Source of the DNA: Petunia secreta
Taxonomy: Eukaryota > Streptophyta > Magnoliopsida > Solanales > Solanaceae
DNA length: 64,000 nucleotides
Direction: 5' to 3'
Assembly: GCA_029990175.1 (NCBI GenBank)
Contig: JARKIP010000005.1
Span: forward strand, 31,195,501-31,259,500
Shown here: one piece after another, positions 29,033 to 37,764 of the stretch
How the letters are laid out: every line of letters starts with the position of its first letter
Position numbering within the stretch: the stretch's first letter is position 1
Notes under the pieces: model-generated
What the model was told of the DNA's origin: nothing
The model's database searches: none
Seen by the model: the letters and a program-made list of their open reading frames with translations, nothing else
Made by a program: the position numbers and the translations under genes

Positions 29033-30302
29033 AAGGCTCGGGTTTTGTTTCTACAAACTCCCGACCCTTGGTTCTTCGTGCCTAGTATCTATCTTTTAGC
29101 TTTCTTGTTGTTGAAGTTATTGAAAGAAGAAAATTACAAAAAAATTGAAAATTTGAAAATTCCAAAAATTTGGTGTAACTTGTTGATTTGGATGATTTGT
29201 GATATGGGTGTTATGGATTCTTGATTGTGATAGAATTCCCGTTACTTGGATAGCAAAATTGTTTGGATTGGTGGAGTTTGAAAATTTGAAACCCCAAAAC
29301 CCCTTAAACCCTTGATGAACTTGTTCTTGATGAATTTTGGCTTGATTCTTGGGTTGGATTGATGCTTGATTGAAATTTGTTATTGGGGATTGAACTTCAT
29401 TGAAAAACAAACGATTTGATACCAATTTTGTGGGATTTGAGTATGTATAACACCAAGTTTGATGAATCACAATCCATTTGGAAGACCCTTTGAAAAACCC
29501 TTTGTTCTTGAAGTTCTTGATATTAAACCTTGATTCGATTGATTGTTTGGTTGATAATTTGATCGGGTTTTGTTAAGGAAGATCAAAAACAACTTTGGGT
29601 ATCTTTGGATTGTGAAAACAAGTTGAAAACATCGGATTTGGAGCTTGAAAATCGACTTGAAACGAGTTTGGAACGAGTTGGGAAAGGCTTCAGGCCAGGC
29701 GCCCCGCCTAAGCCAGGCGCCCCGCCTGACTTGGCTACTGCCTAAGTCTCAGGCGCCCCGCCTAGATCCAGGCGCCCCGCCTGGAATACTGCGCAGTCTA
29801 GGCGCCCCACCTGAGTTCCAGGCGCCCCTCCAGAGTGCTGAACGTATTGTTTCGGGTAGATTTTCATAGGTATTTTCCTTTGTTTGATAACATAACATCT
29901 AGTTAGTGCTACTTTGGGTAACCGTTCTACTTGAATAGTGCTAACCTTTTAATTGCTATTAGGATCATCGTGCCTAGAAAGGAGACTAGAATTCAAAGAA
30001 GATCCGTAGTATCTTTTGATTCAAGTCCTCACTTCAAAGTGCTTAACGTACATCGAGTCACTTAAATTCCCTTCCGAACCATTACTTGGGTGCATTAGTT
30101 GATTGATCTTGCCATTGTGATTACTAAGAGACAAGAAGGTCTTGAGTGGAAAAAGGCTTGAGTGGTGAGAACAATAGAGTGTGGTCACAAAAGCCAACGA
30201 CCTTGAGTGTATACACGAGTGGAAAGAAAATTGAGTGACATCTTTTGAGTGATACACGTGAGGGAGTGAACTTGTGAGGTCCTTAGCTCTTTGGTTACAA
30301 CT
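29033..30302 (+). other. E4 leader with AGGCGCCCCGCCT palindromes
   Basis: No gene. Similar to the E2 and L leaders in its first ~650 bases; palindrome cluster at 29693-29832. The part before the ATG at 30303 differs from L, with repeated GAGTG stretches and a T-rich tract but no AGGTAC. Confidence 0.7.
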
Positions 30303-31307
30303 ATGGCTTCGGATGACGATTGTGGAGGGTACGACTCATGTGGAGATGATGGAGACTATGGTTCCTATGGTGATGATGATGGGTATTGCTATGACGATTC
30401 GGGGAACCAAGGCTCATATGATGAAGAAGCGGGTCACTATGTTGATTATGAAGATGAAGAAGACTATGGGGCTTGCGAAGGCGAATGTGAAGAATCTTAT
30501 GCTCCAAGTCAAGAATATGAAGATAGTGACGCTTCAAGGTATGACGACCCTACTTACTCTTCTTGTGATGAATTTGTGCATGATGATAGTGACGTCGAGA
30601 GAATTGGTGATGAGGTTGATTATGGGAATTGTTCGTTTGCGTCTTCTCTTGATGTTGCTTGTGGTGAGCAAGAGAGTAGTAGAGGACCTTCCAATAGTGT
30701 GGGAGGTGGTGGTGGTTGTTCCATGGGAAATGGGAGGTTTGCATCTTCTAGTTCCCATGTGAAGGGTGGAAGGAGAAATGGTATTGCTCTTACCGTTATG
30801 GGGGTGCATTGCTCTAGTAGTGGTGGTAGGAGTGGTGCTATGGGCTATGGAACCAAGGCGAGAGGCAATTATGGGTTCCATAGTGGTACTACTTCCTCGA
30901 CTTCCAACAACACTTCTAATGTTGGGGGAGTGACGGGAAGTGGAGGTTATTCTAGTGGTGTTGCCACTAGTGGAGGGATAAGGAAAACCCGAGTTGATGG
31001 TAATACTAGTCTTGGACATTCAAGCTCTTCTTTGGATGTGCCTATACGAAACTTGGGTAGAAGTAGGTTTGTTGTTAGGGTAAATAGGGTTGATGGACAC
31101 TTGCTCCAAATTGGTGGAACCGATGCCAATTGCATTAACCCGAGAGTAGTTCAAATGTTAAACATACCATGCCATGATCTAAGTACCCCTATGAGTACAA
31201 AGGAGTTCGGGTGTTCAAGGAGGCACGGGTACTCATATCTCATAAAGGTTACAATGAGTATGTTTGGTGTGATGTGTATCCCGTACCGAATGTGGGAGTT
31301 TGGCTAG
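30303..31307 (+). CDS. E4 ORF, first part: acidic Asp/Tyr-rich domain, Gly/Ser-rich region, PR-like start
   Basis: Start MASDDDCGG at 30303, matching the starts in K and I. The first ~110 residues are very rich in Asp, Tyr, Gly and Glu, with repeated DYGSYG-like units. A Gly/Ser region with GGGGGCSMG follows, then the PR-like segment in which the usual DSG is replaced by IGGTD. A 1-base deletion near 31190 shifts the frame, so the end of this ORF is spurious. No similarity to Gag beyond position. Confidence 0.78.
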   Translation: MASDDDCGGYDSCGDDGDYGSYGDDDGYCYDDSGNQGSYDEEAGHYVDYEDEEDYGACEGECEESYAPSQEYEDSDASRYDDPTYSSCDEFVHDDSDVERIGDEVDYGNCSFASSLDVACGEQESSRGPSNSVGGGGGCSMGNGRFASSSSHVKGGRRNGIALTVMGVHCSSSGGRSGAMGYGTKARGNYGFHSGTTSSTSNNTSNVGGVTGSGGYSSGVATSGGIRKTRVDGNTSLGHSSSSLDVPIRNLGRSRFVVRVNRVDGHLLQIGGTDANCINPRVVQMLNIPCHDLSTPMSTKEFGCSRRHGYSYLIKVTMSMFGVMCIPYRMWEFG

Positions 31308-33238
31308 GTGACCCATGGTTGCACAACAAGGAGGTTCACTATGATGCTAAACGGGATTTGTATCTAGTGGCCACGGGTCAAGGGATTTATGAGTTTGCAC
31401 CTTACGGAAAATGGGGAAAGATGTCCGTTGAGATGCAAGCTAGGATCATACAATGGAGGAGGGAGCGAGAACTTCAATCCATGGGCAACAATGTGCAAAC
31501 GAGAAGTCCTACAAATACAAGCAATGGTGGGACTAGTTCTACAAAAGAGTTGACAAATGTCAACAAGGTGAGCCCGAAGCCACAAGCTCCAAAGCCGAGT
31601 GGTTCACCAACAAAGAAGAAAGAGACCTCAAGTGATGAGTCTCTTAGTCCTAGATTCCGGGTTGATGTAAAAAGTCCACCTACTCCGGCTATGGGTATTC
31701 TTGGGCCTCGTCCCAACTCACCCGAATTTGTGAGACAAAAGATTGAGAGGAGTAAGGGAGTGACCGGTGACATTCCTCGAGTGCAAAAAGGAGAGGATGT
31801 GATGAGTGATGTGAGTGGGATGTCACCACCCGAATCTACACCTAACCTTGAAAAGAAAATGAGAGAAAAGAAAGAGGGAAAAAAGAGTGAGGACACCACT
31901 TATTCTAACCTTAACCCTTTATCTTTTCCTCCTACTTTTGTGAATGCTTGTGTAGGTACTCTTGGAGGCCAATCAATGGAGCCTCAATCATGTTCCGAGA
32001 TTGAAGGACAAGGTGAAGGAACAACTCATGACACTTCAAGTGCATTGAGTGCGCTAGATGGCCACTTAGAGGTAAGTGATGGTTCTTCCCTTGAACATGT
32101 TACTTCCTTGTCTTATGGTAGTGTTTGTGGTAACTCAACACTAGTTGATGATTTGTATGATTACAATGTGTTTGCAACTAGTGTAGAGTCAAATGGTCAA
32201 CTTGTGTGTGATTGTGAACCACTAGTTGAGAGGGATGATAAGCCACATCATGATGTGAGCTCGGTTTTCATTGAACCTCTCATTAGTGAAGAATGTGTAG
32301 TTGACCCTATTTGTGATCCTTGTTATGACACTCCACCTATATTTGATAAAGGGGAAGATGAGTTGAATGAATACCCTATCTTCTCCCTTGATGAATTGCT
32401 TGATAATGGTGGGCCTATGTGTTGTAGTGAGGTTTGTAGTGACCTTGAGGAGTCCCTAGTGAATGAGATGGATCGAATTGTTTTCAATGACTCCTCGGGT
32501 GAGAGTGAAGAACCTAGTCTTGATACAATGTTTTTGGATAACCATGAATTTGAAGTGCATGCTTTTACATTTCCATTGTGTGAACATGATCTCATTTGTG
32601 GTAGCGAATTGTATCGGACTAGGATTGGTAATAGAATAGAACCTCCATGGTTTGAAAAGTTAAACTCTATAGACGAACCATTGTTTGGAACTCCAAGTGG
32701 GATGAGTGGTCTTGATTTTGGTTGTTTTGAGCTATCTTCTAGTAGTCCTAACCTTCAGTGTGTGGACTATAATGATGAAGGCCCGATTTTGGAGACCTTC
32801 CTTTGGAGTTTGTCTAGTGAGGAAGATTGTCTTGGAGTTGGATTTGGAGGTGAGGAAGTCACTCTTGATTTGTGTAAGAGTGCTTCCAAGAAGGGGAGTG
32901 GAGTATTTGATGTTAGTTGTCAATTGAACTATTTTGTTCACTCCACCCCACATGTTGATCACACCTCGAGGATAGATTGGTGTGTTGATCTTGAGCTTAA
33001 GGTTCAAGGGGATTGTGGTAGCTTGATCTTGCATTTCCCATCTTCCCATGACCTATTTGCTCATTATCTTATTGAGTGCATGTTGATCTTTAACCAGGTA
33101 CTTATTGTTCTCTTTGGAGACTTGATATTTGTGCTTGTCATTGATGCTTGGTTATATCACAAGAGTGTGTTTTCTACACTTCTTGCACTAACCTACTTTC
33201 AAAGTAGGAATTCTTGTGTTGCTTGTCGTTGCTTGTAG
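31211..33238 (+). CDS. E4 ORF, second part: PR-like remainder and unknown C-terminal region
   Basis: Continues the reading (EARVLISHKGY, DVYP, GDPWL) after the frameshift. Then PPTPAMGILGPRPNSPEF, a Lys/Glu-rich stretch, VDDLYDYNVFATS, YDTPPIFDKGEDEL, acidic blocks, GSGVFDVSCQLNY and DAWLYHKSVFST. Downstream, in another frame, lie remnants of the integrase C-terminus also seen in L. Together with the first part this gives about 970 residues without RT or IN. Confidence 0.78.
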   Translation: MFKEARVLISHKGYNEYVWCDVYPVPNVGVWLGDPWLHNKEVHYDAKRDLYLVATGQGIYEFAPYGKWGKMSVEMQARIIQWRRERELQSMGNNVQTRSPTNTSNGGTSSTKELTNVNKVSPKPQAPKPSGSPTKKKETSSDESLSPRFRVDVKSPPTPAMGILGPRPNSPEFVRQKIERSKGVTGDIPRVQKGEDVMSDVSGMSPPESTPNLEKKMREKKEGKKSEDTTYSNLNPLSFPPTFVNACVGTLGGQSMEPQSCSEIEGQGEGTTHDTSSALSALDGHLEVSDGSSLEHVTSLSYGSVCGNSTLVDDLYDYNVFATSVESNGQLVCDCEPLVERDDKPHHDVSSVFIEPLISEECVVDPICDPCYDTPPIFDKGEDELNEYPIFSLDELLDNGGPMCCSEVCSDLEESLVNEMDRIVFNDSSGESEEPSLDTMFLDNHEFEVHAFTFPLCEHDLICGSELYRTRIGNRIEPPWFEKLNSIDEPLFGTPSGMSGLDFGCFELSSSSPNLQCVDYNDEGPILETFLWSLSSEEDCLGVGFGGEEVTLDLCKSASKKGSGVFDVSCQLNYFVHSTPHVDHTSRIDWCVDLELKVQGDCGSLILHFPSSHDLFAHYLIECMLIFNQVLIVLFGDLIFVLVIDAWLYHKSVFSTLLALTYFQSRNSCVACRCL

Positions 33239-33363
33239 GTTCTAAGCTCCATGATAAGGCAAGGGAGATCTTGGAAGAGACCTATGTCAAGGCGACGATC
33301 AAGAGTTAAAGGAGGAGAGCATTGGGCACCCCGAAGAGATGATGCCATGAATGTGAATGCATT

Positions 33364-33399
33364 GATTTCGAGGACTAAATCTCTTCAAGAAGGGGAGGA
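33364..33399 (+). other. E4 hairpin and polypurine tract
   Basis: GATTTCG-AGGA-CTAAATC (one stem mismatch) at 33364-33381, then AAGAAGGGGAGGA up to 33399. Confidence 0.83.
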
Positions 33400-33718
33400 T
33401 GATGAGACCCAAATCGTGCCAAGACACCTTCCAACACTTTCCGACATGTGCCAAGCTTGGAAGATACAATGGACTTGAAGTCAAGGGCTTTGGAAGTGTT
33501 CCGGATGGTTTCATCATTAGGCTCCACGCCTAAGGAGGAGGAAGAAGGCCCAGCACAGCCAGGCGCCCCGCCTAGGAAGCTCACTGCCTAAGAATGGAAT
33601 TATGCCCAGGCGCCCCGCCTGCCTAGGCGCCCCAGCCCAGGCGCCCGCCTAGCTCAGGCGCCCCGCCTAGCCCCAGGCGCCCCGCCTAGCTTCAGTATGA
33701 TCCAGGCGCCCCTCCCAG
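33400..33718 (+). repeat. E4 3' LTR, first 319 bp
   Basis: TGATGAGACCC start and U3 with palindromes at 33560-33718, like 15123 onward but with one 18-bp unit fewer. Cut within the array (...CTCCCAG) by the TRIM. The remaining R-U5 is not in the window. Confidence 0.88.
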
Positions 33719-33955
33719 TGATGCAGTTGGGCTATCAAGGATTGGGCCCGGGGCTATCAAGGATTGGGCCCGCATCATAAGGAGCCGCCCGTAGTGGGGT
33801 CCACCCCCTGGAGGAGTTGCGTTGCTCGGGGTGGTCATGGTGGTGTCAGGGACGGACCTCGATTTGGGGTTGATCCGGCGGTATAAGAGTTGCGTTGCGC
33901 CTCTACCATCAGCTATGGCTTTTGGTAGAAATGGTTGCAGTGCACTCTTAAAGTT
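33719..33955 (+). repeat. TRIM left LTR
   Basis: Begins TGATGCAGTTGGG and contains a short tandem duplication (GGCTATCAAGGATTGGGCCC twice). Its first 12 bases resemble a pol III A box (11 of 12 consensus positions). Confidence 0.8.
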
Positions 33956-33967
33956 TGGTATCAGAGC
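33956..33967 (+). other. TRIM primer binding site (initiator tRNA-Met)
   Basis: TGGTATCAGAGC directly after the left LTR. Confidence 0.9.
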
Positions 33968-33971
33968 CAAC

Positions 33972-33996
33972 CCGGGTTCGATTCCTGGCTACACCA
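33972..33996 (+). other. tRNA T-arm-like sequence in the TRIM
   Basis: CCGGG-TTCGATT-CCTGG forms a 5-bp stem (one G-T pair) around a 7-base T loop and holds a B-box match, GGTTCGATTCC (33975-33985). CTACACCA follows, like a tRNA acceptor end. No D or anticodon arm is nearby, so it is not a tRNA gene. Confidence 0.6.
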
Positions 33997-34000
33997 TGTG

Positions 34001-34035
34001 AAGTTCGGGGACGAACTTGCTTTAAAGAAAGGGGA
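34001..34035 (+). other. TRIM hairpin and polypurine tract
   Basis: AAGTTCG-GGGA-CGAACTT at 34001-34018 is a perfect 7-bp stem with a different sequence but the same shape and place as the hairpin in the large elements. AAAGAAAGGGGA follows at 34024-34035. Confidence 0.83.
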
Positions 34036-34273
34036 TGATGCAGTTGGGCTATCAAGGATTGGGCCCGGGGCTATCAAGGATTGGGCCCGCATCATAAGGA
34101 GCCACCCGTAGTGGGGTCCACCCCCTGGAGGAGTTGCGTTGCTCGGGGTGGTCATGGTGGTGTCAGGGACGGACCTCGATTTGGGGTTGATCCGGCGGTA
34201 TAAGAGTTGCGTTGCGCCTCTACCATCAGCTATGGCTTTTGGTAGAAATGGTTGCAGTGCACTCTTAAAGTTT
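34036..34273 (+). repeat. TRIM right LTR
   Basis: Repeats the left LTR with one visible substitution (GCCGCCC to GCCACCC). Ends at AAAGTTT, followed by AC and the next LTR. Confidence 0.8.
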
Positions 34274-34275
34274 AC

Positions 34276-34950
34276 TGATGCAAGCGGAATTAGCAAGATA
34301 AAGAATCAATCAAAAGATAAGAAAGAAGACTAGGAAGAACAGAAATTAGAAGAAAAGAACGGATTAAACTTACTGATGAAAGATTAATCCATGGAAGATG
34401 AGAGACTTGAACCAACATATGGAATCATGCTAGTGATGATTTCCATGGGATTCTAAGTTAAGAGATAAAGAAGAAGCTAGAGAGCTTCTCTACTAAAGGC
34501 AACGCCTGTTTTCAATATTCTGTAAATTCTGAGCTAATGAAATAAGACTAAGTGTTTAGGCTTATATAGGTGAGCCTCACATGCCTAAAAGGTAAAGAAA
34601 TAGGCTCGAAGTGGGCTAAATGTCAATAGCCACGCAGGGCTAAATAAGCACCATATAATAAATAAGTCTAGCTATGCAAAAAAATATGAAAAAGTCATGA
34701 AAAATAAAGCGCATTAAGTCCAATAAACGAGCCCTCCACGCGGCTAAATAGTCTAGGAAATATAGTCCGCGTGCCACGCGAGTACCACGCGCCAACCATC
34801 CTTCTCGGACGGGCTCCAATGCTAATCAACGCCTCTCTTGCCTCCTCCAACATGCTGCCCGCTTCTTCCATCATTGTACCATCATAGCTCTTCTTCACCA
34901 TCTAGTGAACATCATGAAGCTCCTTAGCTTGATCAGTCTGGACTGCATCA
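34276..34950 (-). repeat. F 3' LTR (675 bp)
   Basis: TGATGCAAGCGG...GACTGCATCA. A CGCG-rich stretch at about 34735-34795 (ACGCGG, CCGCGTG, CCACGCG) takes the place of the palindrome arrays. TATA-like CTTATATAGG at 34561-34570 (minus sense). Confidence 0.8.
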
Positions 34951-34986
34951 TTTTCCCCTTCTTGAGAAGATTTCGTCCTCGAAATC
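34951..34986 (-). other. F polypurine tract and hairpin
   Basis: Minus strand GAAGGGGAAAA against the LTR; GATTTCG-AGGA-CGAAATC at 34969-34986. Confidence 0.85.
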
Positions 34987-35034
34987 GTACCATCAAACCC
35001 TGCAAGCAAAGGAAGACACAACCAAAACATTCTA

Positions 35035-35800
35035 CTACAAGAGTAGGTTAGCTCCACAATGGTTAGTGCAAATAGTGAAAAAAAAAACACACTTATGATA
35101 GAGCCAAACATCAATAACAATGAGAAAATCTATGTCTCCGAAGGAAACTATAAGCTCTCGGCTCAACAATGAAAAACACTCATAGCTACAACAATTAAAG
35201 AGATCAATAGGACATGAAGTATAAAAACTCATACAAGCAAAGGACCTATTATCTCTAAACTCATGACCTATACGCCAAGCCCCCAATGTATGATTTTTGC
35301 AATTTGACACAATGCTTATGGCATGCTTATTATCCAAGGTGTGATCAACATATGGAATGGAGTAACAAAAATAGTTCAACCTACAACTGACATCAACTAC
35401 CCCACTCCCCTTGTTGAAAGCATTCTTACTCACACCAAGAGATAAGTCCTCACCTCCATATTCACCTCTAAGACAATCCTCCTCAATAGACAAACTCTCA
35501 AGGAAAGCATCAATAATGGCTTCTTCATCAATACAGCGCACACACTCATGATTAGGACTACTAGAAGAATCACTCACCTCACTTGGAGTGTCAAACAAAG
35601 GAATATCTAAGGAGTCAAACTCTCTACACCATGGAGGTTCAATCTCACTCTCTACCCTAGTTCGATACAAATCACCACCTCTATTAAATATACCCTCAAA
35701 TAAGGGATTAGTTAAAGGTAGCTTCTTAAGCTCACCACCTAACAAAGGTGAAGTATCAAAATAAGGTTCATCACTACCTAAGGAGTCATCATATACAATC
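35035..35800 (-). CDS. F unknown protein, C-terminal fragment
   Basis: About 255 residues belong to F (bases before 35800 are LTR G). Contains EIEPPW, an acidic EEAIIDAFLESLSIEEDCL segment, GSGVVDVSCRLNY, and the hydrophobic C-terminus VIDVWLYHKCVFF. Homologous to the ends of the C, E4, K, L, I and J proteins. 5'-truncated, so non-functional here. Confidence 0.82.
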
Positions 35801-36526
35801 TGATAAGACCCAAATCGAGCAACCATCTAAAAACATCATCCAAGGCCAAGGAAGAGCTTATGCATTGGAACGCCATGGAACGAGGAGCCTTAGAGACACA
35901 TTTCGAGGCGTTTCAAGCACTCAGGGAAGCAGGCGGACCGCCTAGTCAAAGGGGCGGACCGCCCACTTGTGGAGAACTCTCTGGATCTAAGGCCGCCTAG
36001 TGCAGAGGCGGAGGGCCTAGGCAGAGTAGGCGGACCGCCTGGTTGAAACAGGCGGGGCGCCTAGTGCTGAACAAGCTGCGGGATTTTCTAGTTATTAGCC
36101 TATGTAATTTCTATTATGCCCCTACGTGGCTTTTGACTTTAGAACTTACTTAAGGGTACTTTAGGCCTTTCCTTATGTCTTAAATGAGGCCTATAAATAC
36201 TCCATAGCTTAGCATTATTCCTAAGTTAGCTATTATGATGAATGATTGATTGTCAATGACAATGTTCAAGAGTGGATTCTCTTTGAATGAAAACCCTTTG
36301 AGACGGTTTGAGTTTACTAGTGGATTCTAGTTGAACCCCAAACCACCCCCGATCATTCTATTTGCGAGTCCCAGGTGCGGCTCGAGGGTAGTTGCATAGT
36401 GTAGGTCCTCCTTGACACCGATACGAGGGTATTATGGAACGAGTTCTCCATAGTTACTTCGTAGGGAGTTCGAGTAGTGTCTCGCTCTTTATCTTTATTT
36501 CCGCGTTTCGTTTTTTATTCTTATCA
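35801..36526 (+). repeat. LTR G (726 bp), 5' LTR of a third lineage
   Basis: TGATAAGACCC...TTATCA. Palindromes AGGCGGACCGCCT and GGCGGAGGGCC at 35930-36065; TATA box CTATAAATAC at 36191-36200. Left flank CAATC. Its start resembles the LTR of C, but a different primer site follows. No internal genes or 3' LTR can be assigned to it in this window. Confidence 0.82.
36191..36200 (+). promoter_or_regulatory. LTR G TATA box
   Basis: CTATAAATAC about 125 bases downstream of the palindrome array. Confidence 0.65.
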
Positions 36527-36530
36527 TCTT

Positions 36531-36548
36531 TGGCGCCGTCTGTGGGAA
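36531..36548 (+). other. G primer binding site, not tRNA-Met type
   Basis: TGGCGCCGTCTGTGGGAA, 4 bases after the LTR end. Such TGGCGCC sites are known from Tat/Athila-type plant elements (from memory); I do not assign the tRNA firmly. Confidence 0.7.
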
Positions 36549-36550
36549 TC

Positions 36551-36929
36551 AAAAACGAAACGCGGAAATAAAGATAAAGAGCGAGACACTACTCGAACTC
36601 CCTACGAAGTAACTATGGAGAACTCGTTCCATAATACCCTCGTATCGGTGTCAAGGAGGACCTACACTATGCAACTACCCTCGAGCCGCACCTGGGACTC
36701 GCAAATAGAATGATCGGGGGTGGTTTGGGGTTCAACTAGAATCCACTAGTAAACTCAAACCGTCTCAAAGGGTTTTCATTCAAAGAGAATCCACTCTTGA
36801 ACATTGTCATTGACAATCAATCATTCATCATAATAGCTAACTTAGGAATAATGCTAAGCTATGGAGTATTTATAGGCCTCATTTAAGACATAAGGAAAGG
36901 CCTAAAGTACCCTTAAGTAAGTTCTAAAG
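36551..36929 (-). repeat. Inverted copy of the R-U5 half of LTR G
   Basis: 379 bases that are the reverse complement of 36137-36515, with equal arm length and a 35-base spacer holding the primer site. The copied TATA box is at 36866-36875. The satellite starts directly after it. Could fold into a long hairpin if transcribed. Confidence 0.85.
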
Positions 36930-37505
36930 CCAAGTCAGGCTTAAAATATGATGAATAGCCTCGTCAGCTTTAAAATAGGACGACTAGTCACATCAAGCTT
37001 AAAATATGACGACTAGCGATGCCTTGCTTAAAATATGACGACTTGCCTCGTTAGGCTTAAAATATGACGACTAGTGACGTCCGGCTTAAAATATGACAAC
37101 TAGCCTGTCAGGCTTAAATGACTAGCCTCGTCAGGTTTAAAATATGACGACAAGCCTCATCAGGCTTAAAATATGACGACCAGCCTCGTTAAGCTTAGAA
37201 TATGATGACTAGCCTCGTCAGGCTTAAAATATGATTACGACTAGCCAAGTCAGGCTTAAAATATGACGACTAGCATCGTCAGGCTAAAAATATGACGACT
37301 AGCTACACCAAGCTTTGAATATGACGACTAGCCTCGTCAGGCTTAAAATATGACGACTAGCCTCGTCAGGCTTAAAATATGACGACTAGCCTCGTCAGGC
37401 TTATAATATGACGACTAGCCTCGTCCAGCTTAAAATATGACGACTAGCCACGTCAGGCTTAAAATATGACGACTAGCCTCTTTAGGTTTAAAATATGACG
37501 ACTAG
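36930..37505 (+). repeat. 29-bp satellite array, left block
   Basis: About 20 degenerate copies of a 29-base unit, GACGACTAGCCTCGTCAGGC followed by TTAAAATAT. Differences are mainly in the TCGTCAGGC part. Ends at ACTAG, the target of L. No coding. Confidence 0.92.
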
Positions 37506-37764
37506 TGATGAGACCCAAATCGTGCCAAGACACTTTCCGACATGTGCCAAGCTTGGAAGATACAAAGGACTTGAAGTCAAGGGCTTTGGAAGTGTTCCGG
37601 ATGGTTTCATCATTAGGCTCCACGCCTAAGGAGAAGGAAGGAGGCCCAGCATAGCTAGGTGCCCCGCCTAGGAAGCTCACTGCCTAAGAATGGAAGGCAC
37701 CTAGGCGCCCCACCTAGCCAGGCGCCCCGCCTGACTGAAGGCCAAGCCAGGCGCCCAGCCTAGC
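37506..37764 (+). repeat. L 5' LTR, first part
   Basis: TGATGAGACCCAAATCG start; the palindrome array begins near 37660. Interrupted by K at CTAGC inside the array. Confidence 0.93.

Larger units (their letters stand above)
15123..33718 (+). mobile_element. E4: non-autonomous LTR retrotransposon with unknown ORF, carrying nested C and D
   Basis: 5' LTR 15123-15899; 5 bases of internal sequence (GTTTG); element C inserted at 15905-29017; then the primer site, leader, a long ORF without RT or IN, PPT, and a 3' LTR from 33400 cut by the TRIM at 33719. The assignment rests on the GTTTG duplication: it rejoins the LTR end CATCA to the primer site exactly as in other elements. E4 lies in E2's gag; the left flank is ACCTA and the right end is not in view. 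Confidence 0.88.
33719..34273 (+). mobile_element. TRIM: minimal non-coding LTR element (~555 bp)
   Basis: Two direct repeats of about 237 bp (33719 and 34036 onward, offset 317) with one difference noticed. Between them are only about 80 bases: a primer site, a tRNA-like arm, a hairpin and a PPT. No coding capacity. Left flank CCCAG inside E4's LTR. The right TSD is not visible because the LTR of F starts 2 bases after the repeat ends. The exact LTR end is uncertain; it does not end in CA. Confidence 0.82.
34276..35800 (-). mobile_element. F: non-autonomous LTR retrotransposon, 3' part only
   Basis: Minus-strand remnant: 3' LTR 34276-34950, PPT, and the C-terminal part of the unknown protein, cut at 35800 where LTR G starts. 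No primer site or 5' LTR in view. Its left boundary is 2 bases from the TRIM. Confidence 0.82.

Noticed and set aside
33972..33996. Candidate tRNA gene from a perfect T-arm with CCA-like end.
   Set aside because: No D arm, anticodon arm or matching acceptor 5' strand nearby; only a tRNA-like piece in the TRIM.
36930..37505. Regularly spaced repeats that might suggest a CRISPR array.
   Set aside because: Contiguous 29-base satellite monomers without unique spacers, in a plant retrotransposon context.
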